Source of the DNA: Deltaproteobacteria bacterium
GTDB lineage: Bacteria; Myxococcota_A; Polyangia; Polyangiales; Polyangiaceae
Assembly (NCBI GenBank): GCA_003235365.1
Contig: QJWJ01000345.1
Coordinates: forward strand, 1-59,624
Direction of reading: 5' to 3'
DNA: 59,624 nucleotides
Shown here: one piece after another, positions 1 through 7,617 of the stretch
Layout: the number at the start of each line of letters is the position of its first letter
How positions within the stretch are numbered: the stretch's first letter is position 1
The notes under the pieces: model-generated
The model's database searches: none
The model's input: only the letters and a program-made list of their open reading frames with translations
Told to the model about the DNA's origin: nothing
Position numbers and translations under genes: made by a program

Positions 1-71
1 CCTGCAGTGGTCAGTCCTGCAGTGGTCAGTCCTGCAGTGGTCAGTCCTGCAGTGGTCAGTCCTGCAGTGGT
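1..71. repeat. 15-bp tandem repeat at window edge
   Basis: Unit CCTGCAGTGGTCAGT occurs four times exactly (1-60) and a fifth copy begins at 61 and matches for 11 bases before diverging. The array is cut by the window edge, so its true length is unknown. The unit is a multiple of three, but I see no gene here. It lies about 200 bp upstream of the kinase promoter. Confidence 0.95.
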
Positions 72-271
72 TCAACTGCGCCACAGCGCCTACCACGCCG
101 TCCGACAGGTCTTCTGCGTGATCGGGTAGGCAACAATGCAGCGGAACGCGTGTGCAGCATGCCCGCGGAGTGGCGCCGAACCGCCCGGAGCGGCGGTTTT
201 TGGCAATCACGGACGCGCCGATTCGCGCTGCCTGGGCGCCTCGAGGCGTCCGCGCGGCTCCGCCACCTGAG

Positions 272-299
272 TTGACATCGGCCCGATATCCGCAACAAT
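272..299 (+). promoter_or_regulatory. Sigma-70-type promoter of the kinase/sigma-54 regulator gene
   Basis: A perfect -35 TTGACA (272-277) is followed by a 16-bp spacer and AACAAT (294-299, four of six bases matching TATAAT). Transcription would start near 306, only about three bases before the ATG at 309. The mRNA would then be essentially leaderless, which fits the absence of a Shine-Dalgarno sequence. Confidence 0.55.
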
Positions 300-308
300 T
301 GACGCCTA

Positions 309-3300
309 ATGGGATCCACTACGGCGCCAATCATGTTGACGGATCCCCAGTTTAGGGTCGCGCGACGGCTCGGCGCAGGCACCAGTGCCGAGGTCTTCGA
401 GGTCGAGCTGGGCGACCAACGCGCCGCTCTCAAAGTGGGGCGCGAGAGCAGCCGGGCTGCGCTGGCTTGGGAGGCCGAGCGGCTTTTGCTCTGCGACTCA
501 GCGCACTTGCCGCGAGCCCTGGACGTCGGTGTCGTGCCCAATGTCCTGTCCGGCCCCGATGGAGCGGTGATCGAACGCGGTTCGCCATACCTGCTGACCA
601 CGTTCGCGGTCGGCCGCGATTTGAACGCCCTGGGGGATGACGCCGATCCCGAAGCGCTCGCCCGAGCGGTGGGTCGCGACGTCGCCGAGGCCCTGGGCGA
701 CCTGCATTGCTCGGGTTTCGCCCACGGCGACGTCAAACCCGCCAACGTCATTGCCGACGTCGATGACCCCAAACACGTGCGCTGCACATTGATCGATCTG
801 GGTCTGGCCGAAGCGACAGACACTCAACTTCCGAGCGGGGGAACGCCGCGCTACCTCGCGCCTGAAGTTGCCAGCAACGAAGCGATCAGCGACGGTCGTG
901 CACGTGATCTCTGGGCCCTGGGTCTCACCCTGCTCGAGATCCTCGTGCCCGAGGCACGCCGTTCACCCGCTCCAATCAAACTGATTGGGAATGCACCAGA
1001 GCCGTTCCGCTCCGTAGTCGGCGCGTTACTGAGTGAACACCCCGGCGCGCGCCCCGGCGCCGAGTGGGTACGCCGGCAGCTCGGCGCAGGGGCATTCGAT
1101 CCGGTACGGGCAGCGGCCGGCATCAAGCGCAGCTACCTCATGCAGCGCGCGTCGTCCCTGCGCAAAGTCGCCCGGGGCTATCAGGCGGTCGTCGACGTGG
1201 ACGGTATCGCCGGCGAATGGCTGCGCGGTGCCGCGACGGTCCTCACACGCATCACCAAGCTGCGCAACATCCAAGCCTCCGGCACTACGGAACGCTTCGG
1301 GTCACTGCGCGAGGCGGAACAACGCACGTGGCTGCTGAGCCTGGTGGGTAGCGCCATCGTCGACTTTCCGCCATTGCCGTCGATGAGCGACGGCCAGCTC
1401 GTCGGACGTCTGCTCGCCCTGGCCCAGCACGGTCCACCTGAAAGTTTCACCTACGGCAGTGTCCGAGACGGCATCGTCACCCCGCACGGTGAACACCCGC
1501 AGTCCTCGGCCGACTGGGCGCTGGCACTCGGAGCCGAAGCACCCACCGAGCAAACCCTGCAAGCCTGCGAACGGCTGGTGTTCGAGGGGAGCGCCAGCGA
1601 TGCGATGACGCTGGCTTTGGGCGCGGCCCTCAAACGTCGCAACGCAATCCCAAGGGCGCTGGCAGTCCTCCGTCAAAACGCGAGCACCGACGCCAGGCTG
1701 GAGGAAGCGCACGCCTTGGTGCGCCTCGGCGATACCGACGGCGCCCAGCGCTTGCTCCACGCGGCGGAGCGCGCGTCGCTCGGAGACGAGTCGCGCGGCA
1801 TGTTGCTGGCATTGCGTTCACGTTTGGCACTGATGCAGGGCGACACCGCTTCGGCGTGGCATATTTTGCAGGGCGCGCCCACCACGGCGAAAGTCCTCGA
1901 GGCACGAGCGGCGGTGCAACTGACGCGCGGCGAGCTGGACGCCGCTCAAACGACGTTGCTCGACGCTCAGTCTTACGCGCGCACCGCCGAAGAGCGCTCT
2001 CGCGTCGAAGCGATGCTCGCCAATCGGGCGCAACAGGCCGGCGAGGCTGAGGCGGCGTTGGCCGGTTTTCGAAAAGCGGCGGAACACGCCACGCGCTGCG
2101 GCGCTTTGCTCGAAGAGGCAACGTACCTGGTGGGCGTGGCCAGCACGGCGACCAACGCGGGCCGTCTCGCAGAGGCACTCGGGGCAGCCGAACGCTCGGC
2201 GCTGCTCTTCGAACACCTCGGCAAGCCCGAAGCGGCGGCGCGTGCGCTGTTGTCGCGAGCGAGCGCCTTCGCCGGCGCAGGGGCCTCGCGCGAAGCCGAA
2301 GAAGCGGCCCAAGCCACCATCACGCTCTCGCGCCGCGCCAAAGATCGGCGCTGCCAAGCATTCGCCCACTTCGTGCTGTGCGAGGTGCTCGACCCCGACG
2401 CTGCCAAGGAGCACGTTCAACGTGCCGAAGCACTGCTCGGTGAACTGCGTGGCGACGACGCGTTGCGGGTGGCGGCGCGCAAGTTGCGTTTCGACGTGCC
2501 AGTCGATATCGGCGCGATGGACGAGTTGGCCCGTCGCGAAGCGTCGGTCGACGCGCGCCTCGACTGGTGGGGAACGCGCGCCCGCGTCGCGTTGCGAAAT
2601 CGCGGTAGCCAGCGCCCGGACGTCATCTTGCTCGAACTGCACGCCCTGGCGCAGGCAGAGGTCGGAGTCAGTGCTCGCGGCCCCGCGTTTGCCTACGGCA
2701 CTCAGCTGGCCGCCGAAAGTGGCGATGGGGATGCCGCGCGCCGCTTCGGCCAACTCGCGGGCGACGCGCTGTCCAAGCTGCGAAACGGCATCGCGGCGGA
2801 ACACCGCTTGGCGTTCGGACAGCTCGAGTGGACCAAGCTGCTCAGCCCGCGCACGGAAACCCACGTCGCCCCGGAACAACTCGCTGACATCGAAACCCTG
2901 ATCCGCGGCCTGAGCGACCGACAAAGCCTCGGCCTGCTACTCAACCGCATTCTCGACGCGCTCGTGCTGTGGACCTCGGTCGAGCGAGGTCTGCTGTTGC
3001 TCACGGCGCCGGGCGGCAAACTCGTGCCGCGCGCCGCACGCAACTTGGCCAGAAGCGACTTGAGCGGCGATCAGCGCAAGCTCAGCTACAGCCTCGCCTA
3101 CCGAGCTCTGCAATCGAAAGAGTGCATCGTCGCCGTCGATGCAGCCGGTGAACTGCCCGAAGTGCACGCCAGTGTCCATTCACTGAAGCTGCGCAGCGTC
3201 TTGGCGGTGCCACTGCTCTCTCGCGGCGAGGTAGTCGGCGTCGCCTACCTCGACGACCGGGTGAGGCGCGGCGCGTTCGGCAAGCAAGAGCTGGCATGGG

Positions 3301-4439
3301 TCAGCCTCGTATCGACGCTGGCCGCAGCATCCATTGCCGAGGCGCGTGATCAGTTGATGTTGCGGCGCGCCGCGCGCCGAGCTCAGCGGGCCGAGGATCG
3401 CATCACCGGCTTGCTCGTCAAACGCGAGGCTCAGTTGGAACTGGTGACGCGCGAGCTGGCGCGAAGCAAAGAGCGGGGCACACGCTACACCTACGACGAC
3501 GTGGTCGGCAACAGTGAAGCCGTGCGGCGCATGCTCGCCCTCGTCGATCGGGTAACCCCCTCGGACGTACCCGTACTGGTCACCGGCGAATCCGGCAGCG
3601 GCAAAGAGCTCGTGGCGCGAGCCATCCACTTCAACGGGCCCCGGCGCGACGCGGCCTTCGTGAGCGAAAACTGCTCGGCGATCCCCGAGACATTGCTCGA
3701 GTCGACGTTGTTCGGACACGTCAAGGGTGCGTTCACGGGTGCGGCGCGCCACCACGCCGGCTTGTTCGAAGTCGCCGACGGCGGCACGCTGTTCCTCGAC
3801 GAGGTAGCGGACATGAGCCTGGCCATGCAGACCAAGCTCCTGCGCGCCGTGGAGAACGGAGAGATACGTCGCGTGGGTTCCGAGCGCACACTCGCCGTGG
3901 ACGTCCGCGTGATCGCCGCCACCCACAAGAACCTCGAGCGGCTAGTCGCGACGGGCAAGTTCCGCGAAGATCTCTACTACCGACTGAACGTGATCTGTGT
4001 ACCCGTCCCTGCGCTGCGCGAACGTATCGACGACATTCCGCTGCTGGTCCGCCACTTTCTCAGGAAGTACGCGCCAGGGCAGGCGCGGCAGCTATCGGCT
4101 GAGGCGCAAGAGAAGCTCTGTACGTTCCATTGGCCGGGCAACGTGCGACAGCTCGAAAACGAAGTGCGGCGAGCTCTCGTCCTTGCCGACGGCGAAATCC
4201 AACTCGACCATCTCTCCCCCGTCCTCACCGGCGGCGCGGTACCGACCAAAACCGACGGCTTGAATCTCAAGGCGCGCCTCGACGCCGTCGAAACAGACAT
4301 GGTGCGGCGCGCACTGAAGGCCTCGGGGGGTAATCAAACCCACGCAGCGAAACTGCTCGGCGTCTCCCGATTCGGCCTGCAAAAGATGATCAAACGGCTG
4401 GAAATCGACATCGGCGAGGCAGTGCTCCCCGATGCTTGA
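309..4439 (+). CDS. Ser/Thr protein kinase - TPR - GAF - sigma-54 AAA+ - Fis HTH fusion regulator
   Basis: 1376-aa one-component regulator. An N-terminal Hanks-type kinase (about 17-270) has a Gly-rich loop LGAGTSAEVF, K42, the catalytic loop HGDVKPANV (D141, N146), DLG at 163-165 instead of DFG, and an APE motif. A helical TPR-like region (about 400-800) and a GAF domain (about 857-1014) follow. The AAA+ sigma-54 activator domain has Walker A GESGSGKE (about 1092) and an intact GAFTGA loop (about 1140); a Fis-type HTH (about 1327-1367) ends the protein. The intact GAFTGA predicts real contact with sigma-54 RNA polymerase. By analogy with similar myxobacterial proteins, the kinase/TPR/GAF part would sense input and gate the ATPase. 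The start at 309 fits the promoter; ATG 333 is the alternative. Confidence 0.93.
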   Translation: MGSTTAPIMLTDPQFRVARRLGAGTSAEVFEVELGDQRAALKVGRESSRAALAWEAERLLLCDSAHLPRALDVGVVPNVLSGPDGAVIERGSPYLLTTFAVGRDLNALGDDADPEALARAVGRDVAEALGDLHCSGFAHGDVKPANVIADVDDPKHVRCTLIDLGLAEATDTQLPSGGTPRYLAPEVASNEAISDGRARDLWALGLTLLEILVPEARRSPAPIKLIGNAPEPFRSVVGALLSEHPGARPGAEWVRRQLGAGAFDPVRAAAGIKRSYLMQRASSLRKVARGYQAVVDVDGIAGEWLRGAATVLTRITKLRNIQASGTTERFGSLREAEQRTWLLSLVGSAIVDFPPLPSMSDGQLVGRLLALAQHGPPESFTYGSVRDGIVTPHGEHPQSSADWALALGAEAPTEQTLQACERLVFEGSASDAMTLALGAALKRRNAIPRALAVLRQNASTDARLEEAHALVRLGDTDGAQRLLHAAERASLGDESRGMLLALRSRLALMQGDTASAWHILQGAPTTAKVLEARAAVQLTRGELDAAQTTLLDAQSYARTAEERSRVEAMLANRAQQAGEAEAALAGFRKAAEHATRCGALLEEATYLVGVASTATNAGRLAEALGAAERSALLFEHLGKPEAAARALLSRASAFAGAGASREAEEAAQATITLSRRAKDRRCQAFAHFVLCEVLDPDAAKEHVQRAEALLGELRGDDALRVAARKLRFDVPVDIGAMDELARREASVDARLDWWGTRARVALRNRGSQRPDVILLELHALAQAEVGVSARGPAFAYGTQLAAESGDGDAARRFGQLAGDALSKLRNGIAAEHRLAFGQLEWTKLLSPRTETHVAPEQLADIETLIRGLSDRQSLGLLLNRILDALVLWTSVERGLLLLTAPGGKLVPRAARNLARSDLSGDQRKLSYSLAYRALQSKECIVAVDAAGELPEVHASVHSLKLRSVLAVPLLSRGEVVGVAYLDDRVRRGAFGKQELAWVSLVSTLAAASIAEARDQLMLRRAARRAQRAEDRITGLLVKREAQLELVTRELARSKERGTRYTYDDVVGNSEAVRRMLALVDRVTPSDVPVLVTGESGSGKELVARAIHFNGPRRDAAFVSENCSAIPETLLESTLFGHVKGAFTGAARHHAGLFEVADGGTLFLDEVADMSLAMQTKLLRAVENGEIRRVGSERTLAVDVRVIAATHKNLERLVATGKFREDLYYRLNVICVPVPALRERIDDIPLLVRHFLRKYAPGQARQLSAEAQEKLCTFHWPGNVRQLENEVRRALVLADGEIQLDHLSPVLTGGAVPTKTDGLNLKARLDAVETDMVRRALKASGGNQTHAAKLLGVSRFGLQKMIKRLEIDIGEAVLPDA

Positions 4440-4743
4440 AACGCGAAACGCCACCCCCCGAAGTCGTCGGGCGCATTGAGCTGGCAGGCTCCAGCCATCG
4501 CCATCGCTCGAACTCGATTCGGCCACGACGGGCGTTCGTCGCCCCTCCACCGGGCACGGCTTCCGCGGGCCGCGGAACACGCGCTGCACGTGGACGAGGA
4601 CACCAGGCCGGGGAGCCTAATCTCGCACCTCGACTCAGTTAGCTGTGCGCCACCCGTGCACCTCCGAGTCACTGCGCCCGCGTCGTGGTCAGGGTCTGCT
4701 GGACACGCGGCAGATTGAACGGTAATCGACTCCAAATCGTCTC
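4440..4743. other. Intergenic, no feature seen
   Basis: 304 bp between the regulator and the adenine methylase. I see no convincing gene, hairpin or promoter; ORFs here have no recognisable motif. Confidence 0.5.
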
Positions 4744-5631
4744 TTGCTCCACGTGCCGCCACAGCCGCCCCATCGCGTTCGACGCTCCGCCGACGTACGT
4801 CCGGTCCTGAAATGGGCGGGCGGCAAGGGCCGTCTGGTCCCAGCGATTCTGGAGCGCTTGCCAGAGAAGATCGACAGCTACTACGAGCCGTTCGCCGGCA
4901 GTGCGGCGGTGTTGTTCGCCTTGGCGAGCACTCGGCGGTTCAAGCGTGCGGTGCTCAGCGATCAGAACCAAGAACTGATCAACGTCTACAAGGCCATCAA
5001 GAAGGATTGTGAGCGCGTCATCGAGTTGCTCGAAGAGCTGCGCGCGAGCCACGGCAAGGACGAGTACTATCTCGTGCGTGCACAAAAGCCGGCAGATCTG
5101 GATCAGTTCCAACGCGCCGCCCGCACCATCTACCTCAACAAGACCGGCTTCAACGGTTTGTATCGAGTGAACAAGTCGGGCCAGTTCAACGTCCCCTTCG
5201 GCCGCTACGAGAACCCCAACATCTGTGACGTGCCTCGCTTGCGCGCCGCCGCCGCTGCCCTGCGCAAAGTGAAGCTCGAAGTCGGCGATTTCGAGCGCGC
5301 GTGCGCCGAGTGTCGTCCCGGCGACGCGGTCTACTTCGACCCGCCCTACGTGCCACTGTCGAAGACGTCGAACTTCACTGCCTACCATCACGAAGTATTC
5401 GACGACGGACAACACCAGCGCTTGGCAGAGCTGTTCGCGCGCCTGGCGGCCGCGTCTGTCAGGGTCGTGCTCTCCAACTCCGACACACCCCGCACGCGGG
5501 AACTCTACGACGGCTGGCAAATCGACGAAATCCTCGTCGCACGCCCCATCAACTCCAAAACGACCAAACGCGGCAACGTCGGTGAACTGCTCGTGTGTAG
5601 CGACCGCATGCGCAAACCCAAGCGCAAGTAG
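4744..5631 (+). CDS. dam: DNA adenine N6-methyltransferase, Dam/D12 class
   Basis: Predicted SAM-dependent methylation of adenine N6 in DNA. The N-terminal motif KWAGGKGR, the SAM-binding motif YYEPFAGSAA (about 47-56) and the catalytic DPPY (about 199-202) appear in the D12-class alpha-group order. The C-terminal SNSDTPRTRELY region is also typical, and about 290 aa is normal for Dam. No restriction endonuclease or mismatch-repair gene is adjacent, so it looks like an orphan methylase; GATC as its target is inference. The start is uncertain: TTG 4744 gives this length and GTG 4753 is equally possible. Neither has a clear Shine-Dalgarno. Confidence 0.9.
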   Translation: MLHVPPQPPHRVRRSADVRPVLKWAGGKGRLVPAILERLPEKIDSYYEPFAGSAAVLFALASTRRFKRAVLSDQNQELINVYKAIKKDCERVIELLEELRASHGKDEYYLVRAQKPADLDQFQRAARTIYLNKTGFNGLYRVNKSGQFNVPFGRYENPNICDVPRLRAAAAALRKVKLEVGDFERACAECRPGDAVYFDPPYVPLSKTSNFTAYHHEVFDDGQHQRLAELFARLAAASVRVVLSNSDTPRTRELYDGWQIDEILVARPINSKTTKRGNVGELLVCSDRMRKPKRK

Positions 5632-5768
5632 TCCGGTCCTGATGAGTTGAATCGAGACAGGGCCCGGCCCTCAGCGTCGCCTCTCGGCAGAGTACGGCGA
5701 TTGGCGGTGGTTGGCTCTGCCGACAATCTCACCGACGTCGTCGTTTGGCCGTTCCAGGATCATAGACG

Positions 5769-5981
5769 TTGGCCAAATTCGAGGGGGCCGAGAAAGTGAC
5801 CGTGCACACTGTCACGGGCACGTTCGATCTGAAACCGATCCCCAAGCACGACAACTTGATTCTGCGATGGGACAATCGCTTCGAGAAAGCCAACGAGGCC
5901 ATCTACTCCAACCTCGAGGCGAAACCATCCAAACGTTGGTTTGCTTCCGTTCTCGGCGTGGTCGTGAAGATGGACGACTAG
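5769..5981 (+). CDS. Small hypothetical protein
   Basis: 70 aa if translation begins at TTG 5769; there is no in-frame ATG near. It is charged and soluble, with no signal peptide or membrane segment, and has a Trp/Lys-rich C-terminal half. I do not recognise a family. The open frame fills the gap between the methylase and the downstream lipoprotein, and the amino-acid composition looks protein-like. The weak start and absent ribosome-binding site keep confidence low. Confidence 0.4.
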   Translation: MAKFEGAEKVTVHTVTGTFDLKPIPKHDNLILRWDNRFEKANEAIYSNLEAKPSKRWFASVLGVVVKMDD

Positions 5982-5997
5982 CTCGTGGCATGCCCGC

Positions 5998-6026
5998 TGG
6001 ACACCCCGCGGGTAAGGCGACACAAT
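5998..6026 (+). promoter_or_regulatory. Sigma-70-type promoter giving a leaderless transcript
   Basis: TGGACA (5998-6003), 17-bp spacer, CACAAT (6021-6026). The expected start point, about seven bases after the -10, is at or next to the ATG at 6033. The whole 41-bp stretch through the start codon is closely similar to that before the HEAT-repeat gene at 7042. Confidence 0.55.
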
Positions 6027-6032
6027 CACCCC

Positions 6033-6953
6033 ATGGGCGCGTCGGTTCTCCTACATGCCGACGCGCACCGAGCAACTCAGCACGCTTCGACCCTGCTCGC
6101 TTGTCTTTGCTCGCTACTCGTGGCCTGTGATCATCAACGCGAGTCTGAACCCCAGCGCACCGAGTCCACCGGTGCCGAAACAGCGCCCGCGACGGGAACA
6201 ACGGCAACGCCCGCCCGTGCAGCGCTCGACCCCTTCGGCGACCCGGGGCACTCAATCCATTCCGGACCCCGCTGTAGCGCCAACGACCCGAACTGCCTCC
6301 CGTTCGCTCATCACAACCCGTCGATCTTCATCATCGACCCGAACTACAAGCCGAACCTGCCTCGCAACACGACCACCATCGCTCCAATCTGGTCCTCCGG
6401 GCCCACAGACGAACAGTGCGATCACGACGGCGATTGCGAGGCCGGCAGTTGTGGGAACGACTGCCAGCACTGGACGAGCCCGGAATCGCAGTTTGGCACC
6501 TGCGCAGGAGATCCGTCGCTCTCTGAAGCGTTCTGTGGTTGCGTCGCGAAGCACTGCCAATGGTTCACCCAACCCCGACAGCGATTGACGATAGACCTCT
6601 GGAACGTCATCGACGTCAAACCAGACCCAATACCCAAAGACGGTCCGCATGGCTGGGAGGGGTATGACTTGGAGAAGGATGTCGGCTGGCGCAGGGTTCG
6701 CGCCAAGCTCGTCGGTTGCTACAAGCAGCAAATCCGAGCGCTGCCCCAACGACTGCGTCTGACCTTTCGGGTCGACCAACGGGGTCAGGTGAAGAGCGCA
6801 CGGGCAGTCGGTGGCGCTACTGCAATCCGCAAGTGTACACAGCAGGTCCTGTCGTCAACGCGTTGGCTCAGTGACACCGCCATGAGGAAGCCGCGGCAAA
6901 CCGGGGCAACCATCAAAGCAACGATGAACATTCGGGTCGAACACGCAGAGTGA
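6033..6953 (+). CDS. Lipoprotein with AgmX/PglI-like C-terminal region
   Basis: 306 aa from ATG 6033. The N-terminus carries a hydrophobic stretch ending in the lipobox LLVAC, then Asp at +2 and a Thr/Pro/Ala-rich linker. The middle has a cluster of cysteines (about residues 120-185), likely disulphide-bonded. The last 90 residues resemble the C-terminal module of AgmX/PglI-type myxobacterial proteins: a conserved GCYKQQ, then LRLTFRVDQRGQVKSA and a second Cys before a hydrophobic end. That module is usually found on envelope proteins linked to gliding or adventurous motility; the role here is inference. A GTG at 5985 would give a longer form but would precede the predicted transcription start. 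Confidence 0.75.
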   Translation: MGASVLLHADAHRATQHASTLLACLCSLLVACDHQRESEPQRTESTGAETAPATGTTATPARAALDPFGDPGHSIHSGPRCSANDPNCLPFAHHNPSIFIIDPNYKPNLPRNTTTIAPIWSSGPTDEQCDHDGDCEAGSCGNDCQHWTSPESQFGTCAGDPSLSEAFCGCVAKHCQWFTQPRQRLTIDLWNVIDVKPDPIPKDGPHGWEGYDLEKDVGWRRVRAKLVGCYKQQIRALPQRLRLTFRVDQRGQVKSARAVGGATAIRKCTQQVLSSTRWLSDTAMRKPRQTGATIKATMNIRVEHAE

Positions 6954-7006
6954 ATCAGCATCGGCGCGCCAGCGGCGAAGCCAACCTGGCCAATAGGACA
7001 GCTCGC

Positions 7007-7035
7007 CGGACGCCCGGCGACCAGGGCGACACAAT
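7007..7035 (+). promoter_or_regulatory. Sigma-70-type promoter of the HEAT-repeat gene
   Basis: CGGACG (7007-7012), 17-bp spacer, CACAAT (7030-7035). The -35 is weak, but position, spacing and the shared string GGCGACACAATC match the promoter before 6033. The predicted +1 coincides with the GTG start codon at 7042. Confidence 0.5.
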
Positions 7036-7041
7036 CGGCTC

Positions 7042-7527
7042 GTGGGCGAGACAGCTCTCATACGTCGTGACGCACGCCGCGGGACTCAACTGCTGCGAGG
7101 TATCGCCAATGCTGGCCTCGCCAGCGCGCTGCCTGCGGTGCAACCCCATCTGAGGTCCAAGTCAGAGTCGATCCGCGGCGCTGCGGTGAGCGCGCTGCGC
7201 CTGATGAACGATCCGCGCGTGGATCCGCTGATTGTCGAGGCACTGCTGAACGACCCCAAGAAGACCGTTCGTCGAGCCGCAGCGGAAGCTGCCGATCTGA
7301 GGGGCAGCTCAGAAACTCTGCTTACTGGCCTCCAAAACGCGGTGACGTCGGATCCGGATGTCAAGGTCCGACGCCAAGTTCTGGAAACCTTGATCAAGTG
7401 GTTGCCGGATCACCCCGAACTGAGAGCCGCGCTAGCCGTGGTCGAAAAGGACGACAAGCGCCCAAGCGTGCGTCGAACGGCTGGTGACGCTATCGCCAAG
7501 TTCTCGGCACCGACGACGGCGCCGTAA
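7042..7527 (+). CDS. HEAT-repeat protein
   Basis: 161 aa made almost entirely of about four HEAT-like helical repeats, for example SIRGAAVSALRLMNDPRVDP and VRRAAAEAADL. Such repeats form a right-handed solenoid for protein-protein contact. There is no signal peptide or catalytic motif. The GTG at 7042 is preferred because it sits at the expected transcription start. Larger myxobacterial lipoproteins end in similar HEAT repeats, so this could be a detached C-terminal fragment. It converges on the NTPase gene downstream; no functional link is visible. Confidence 0.75.
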   Translation: MGETALIRRDARRGTQLLRGIANAGLASALPAVQPHLRSKSESIRGAAVSALRLMNDPRVDPLIVEALLNDPKKTVRRAAAEAADLRGSSETLLTGLQNAVTSDPDVKVRRQVLETLIKWLPDHPELRAALAVVEKDDKRPSVRRTAGDAIAKFSAPTTAP

Positions 7528-7561
7528 GTGAGAAACCGGGTACAATACGTCGCACATCGAG

Positions 7562-7578
7562 CGCGGCGATACGCCGCG
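7562..7578. terminator. Possible hairpin between convergent genes
   Basis: Seven-base-pair GC stem CGCGGCG / CGCCGCG with loop ATA, between two converging genes. There is no T-tract on either side, so intrinsic termination is doubtful. Confidence 0.25.
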
Positions 7579-7617
7579 TCCACAAGCCGCGAGGAGTCGA
7601 GCATACTGGAGGTCTGT

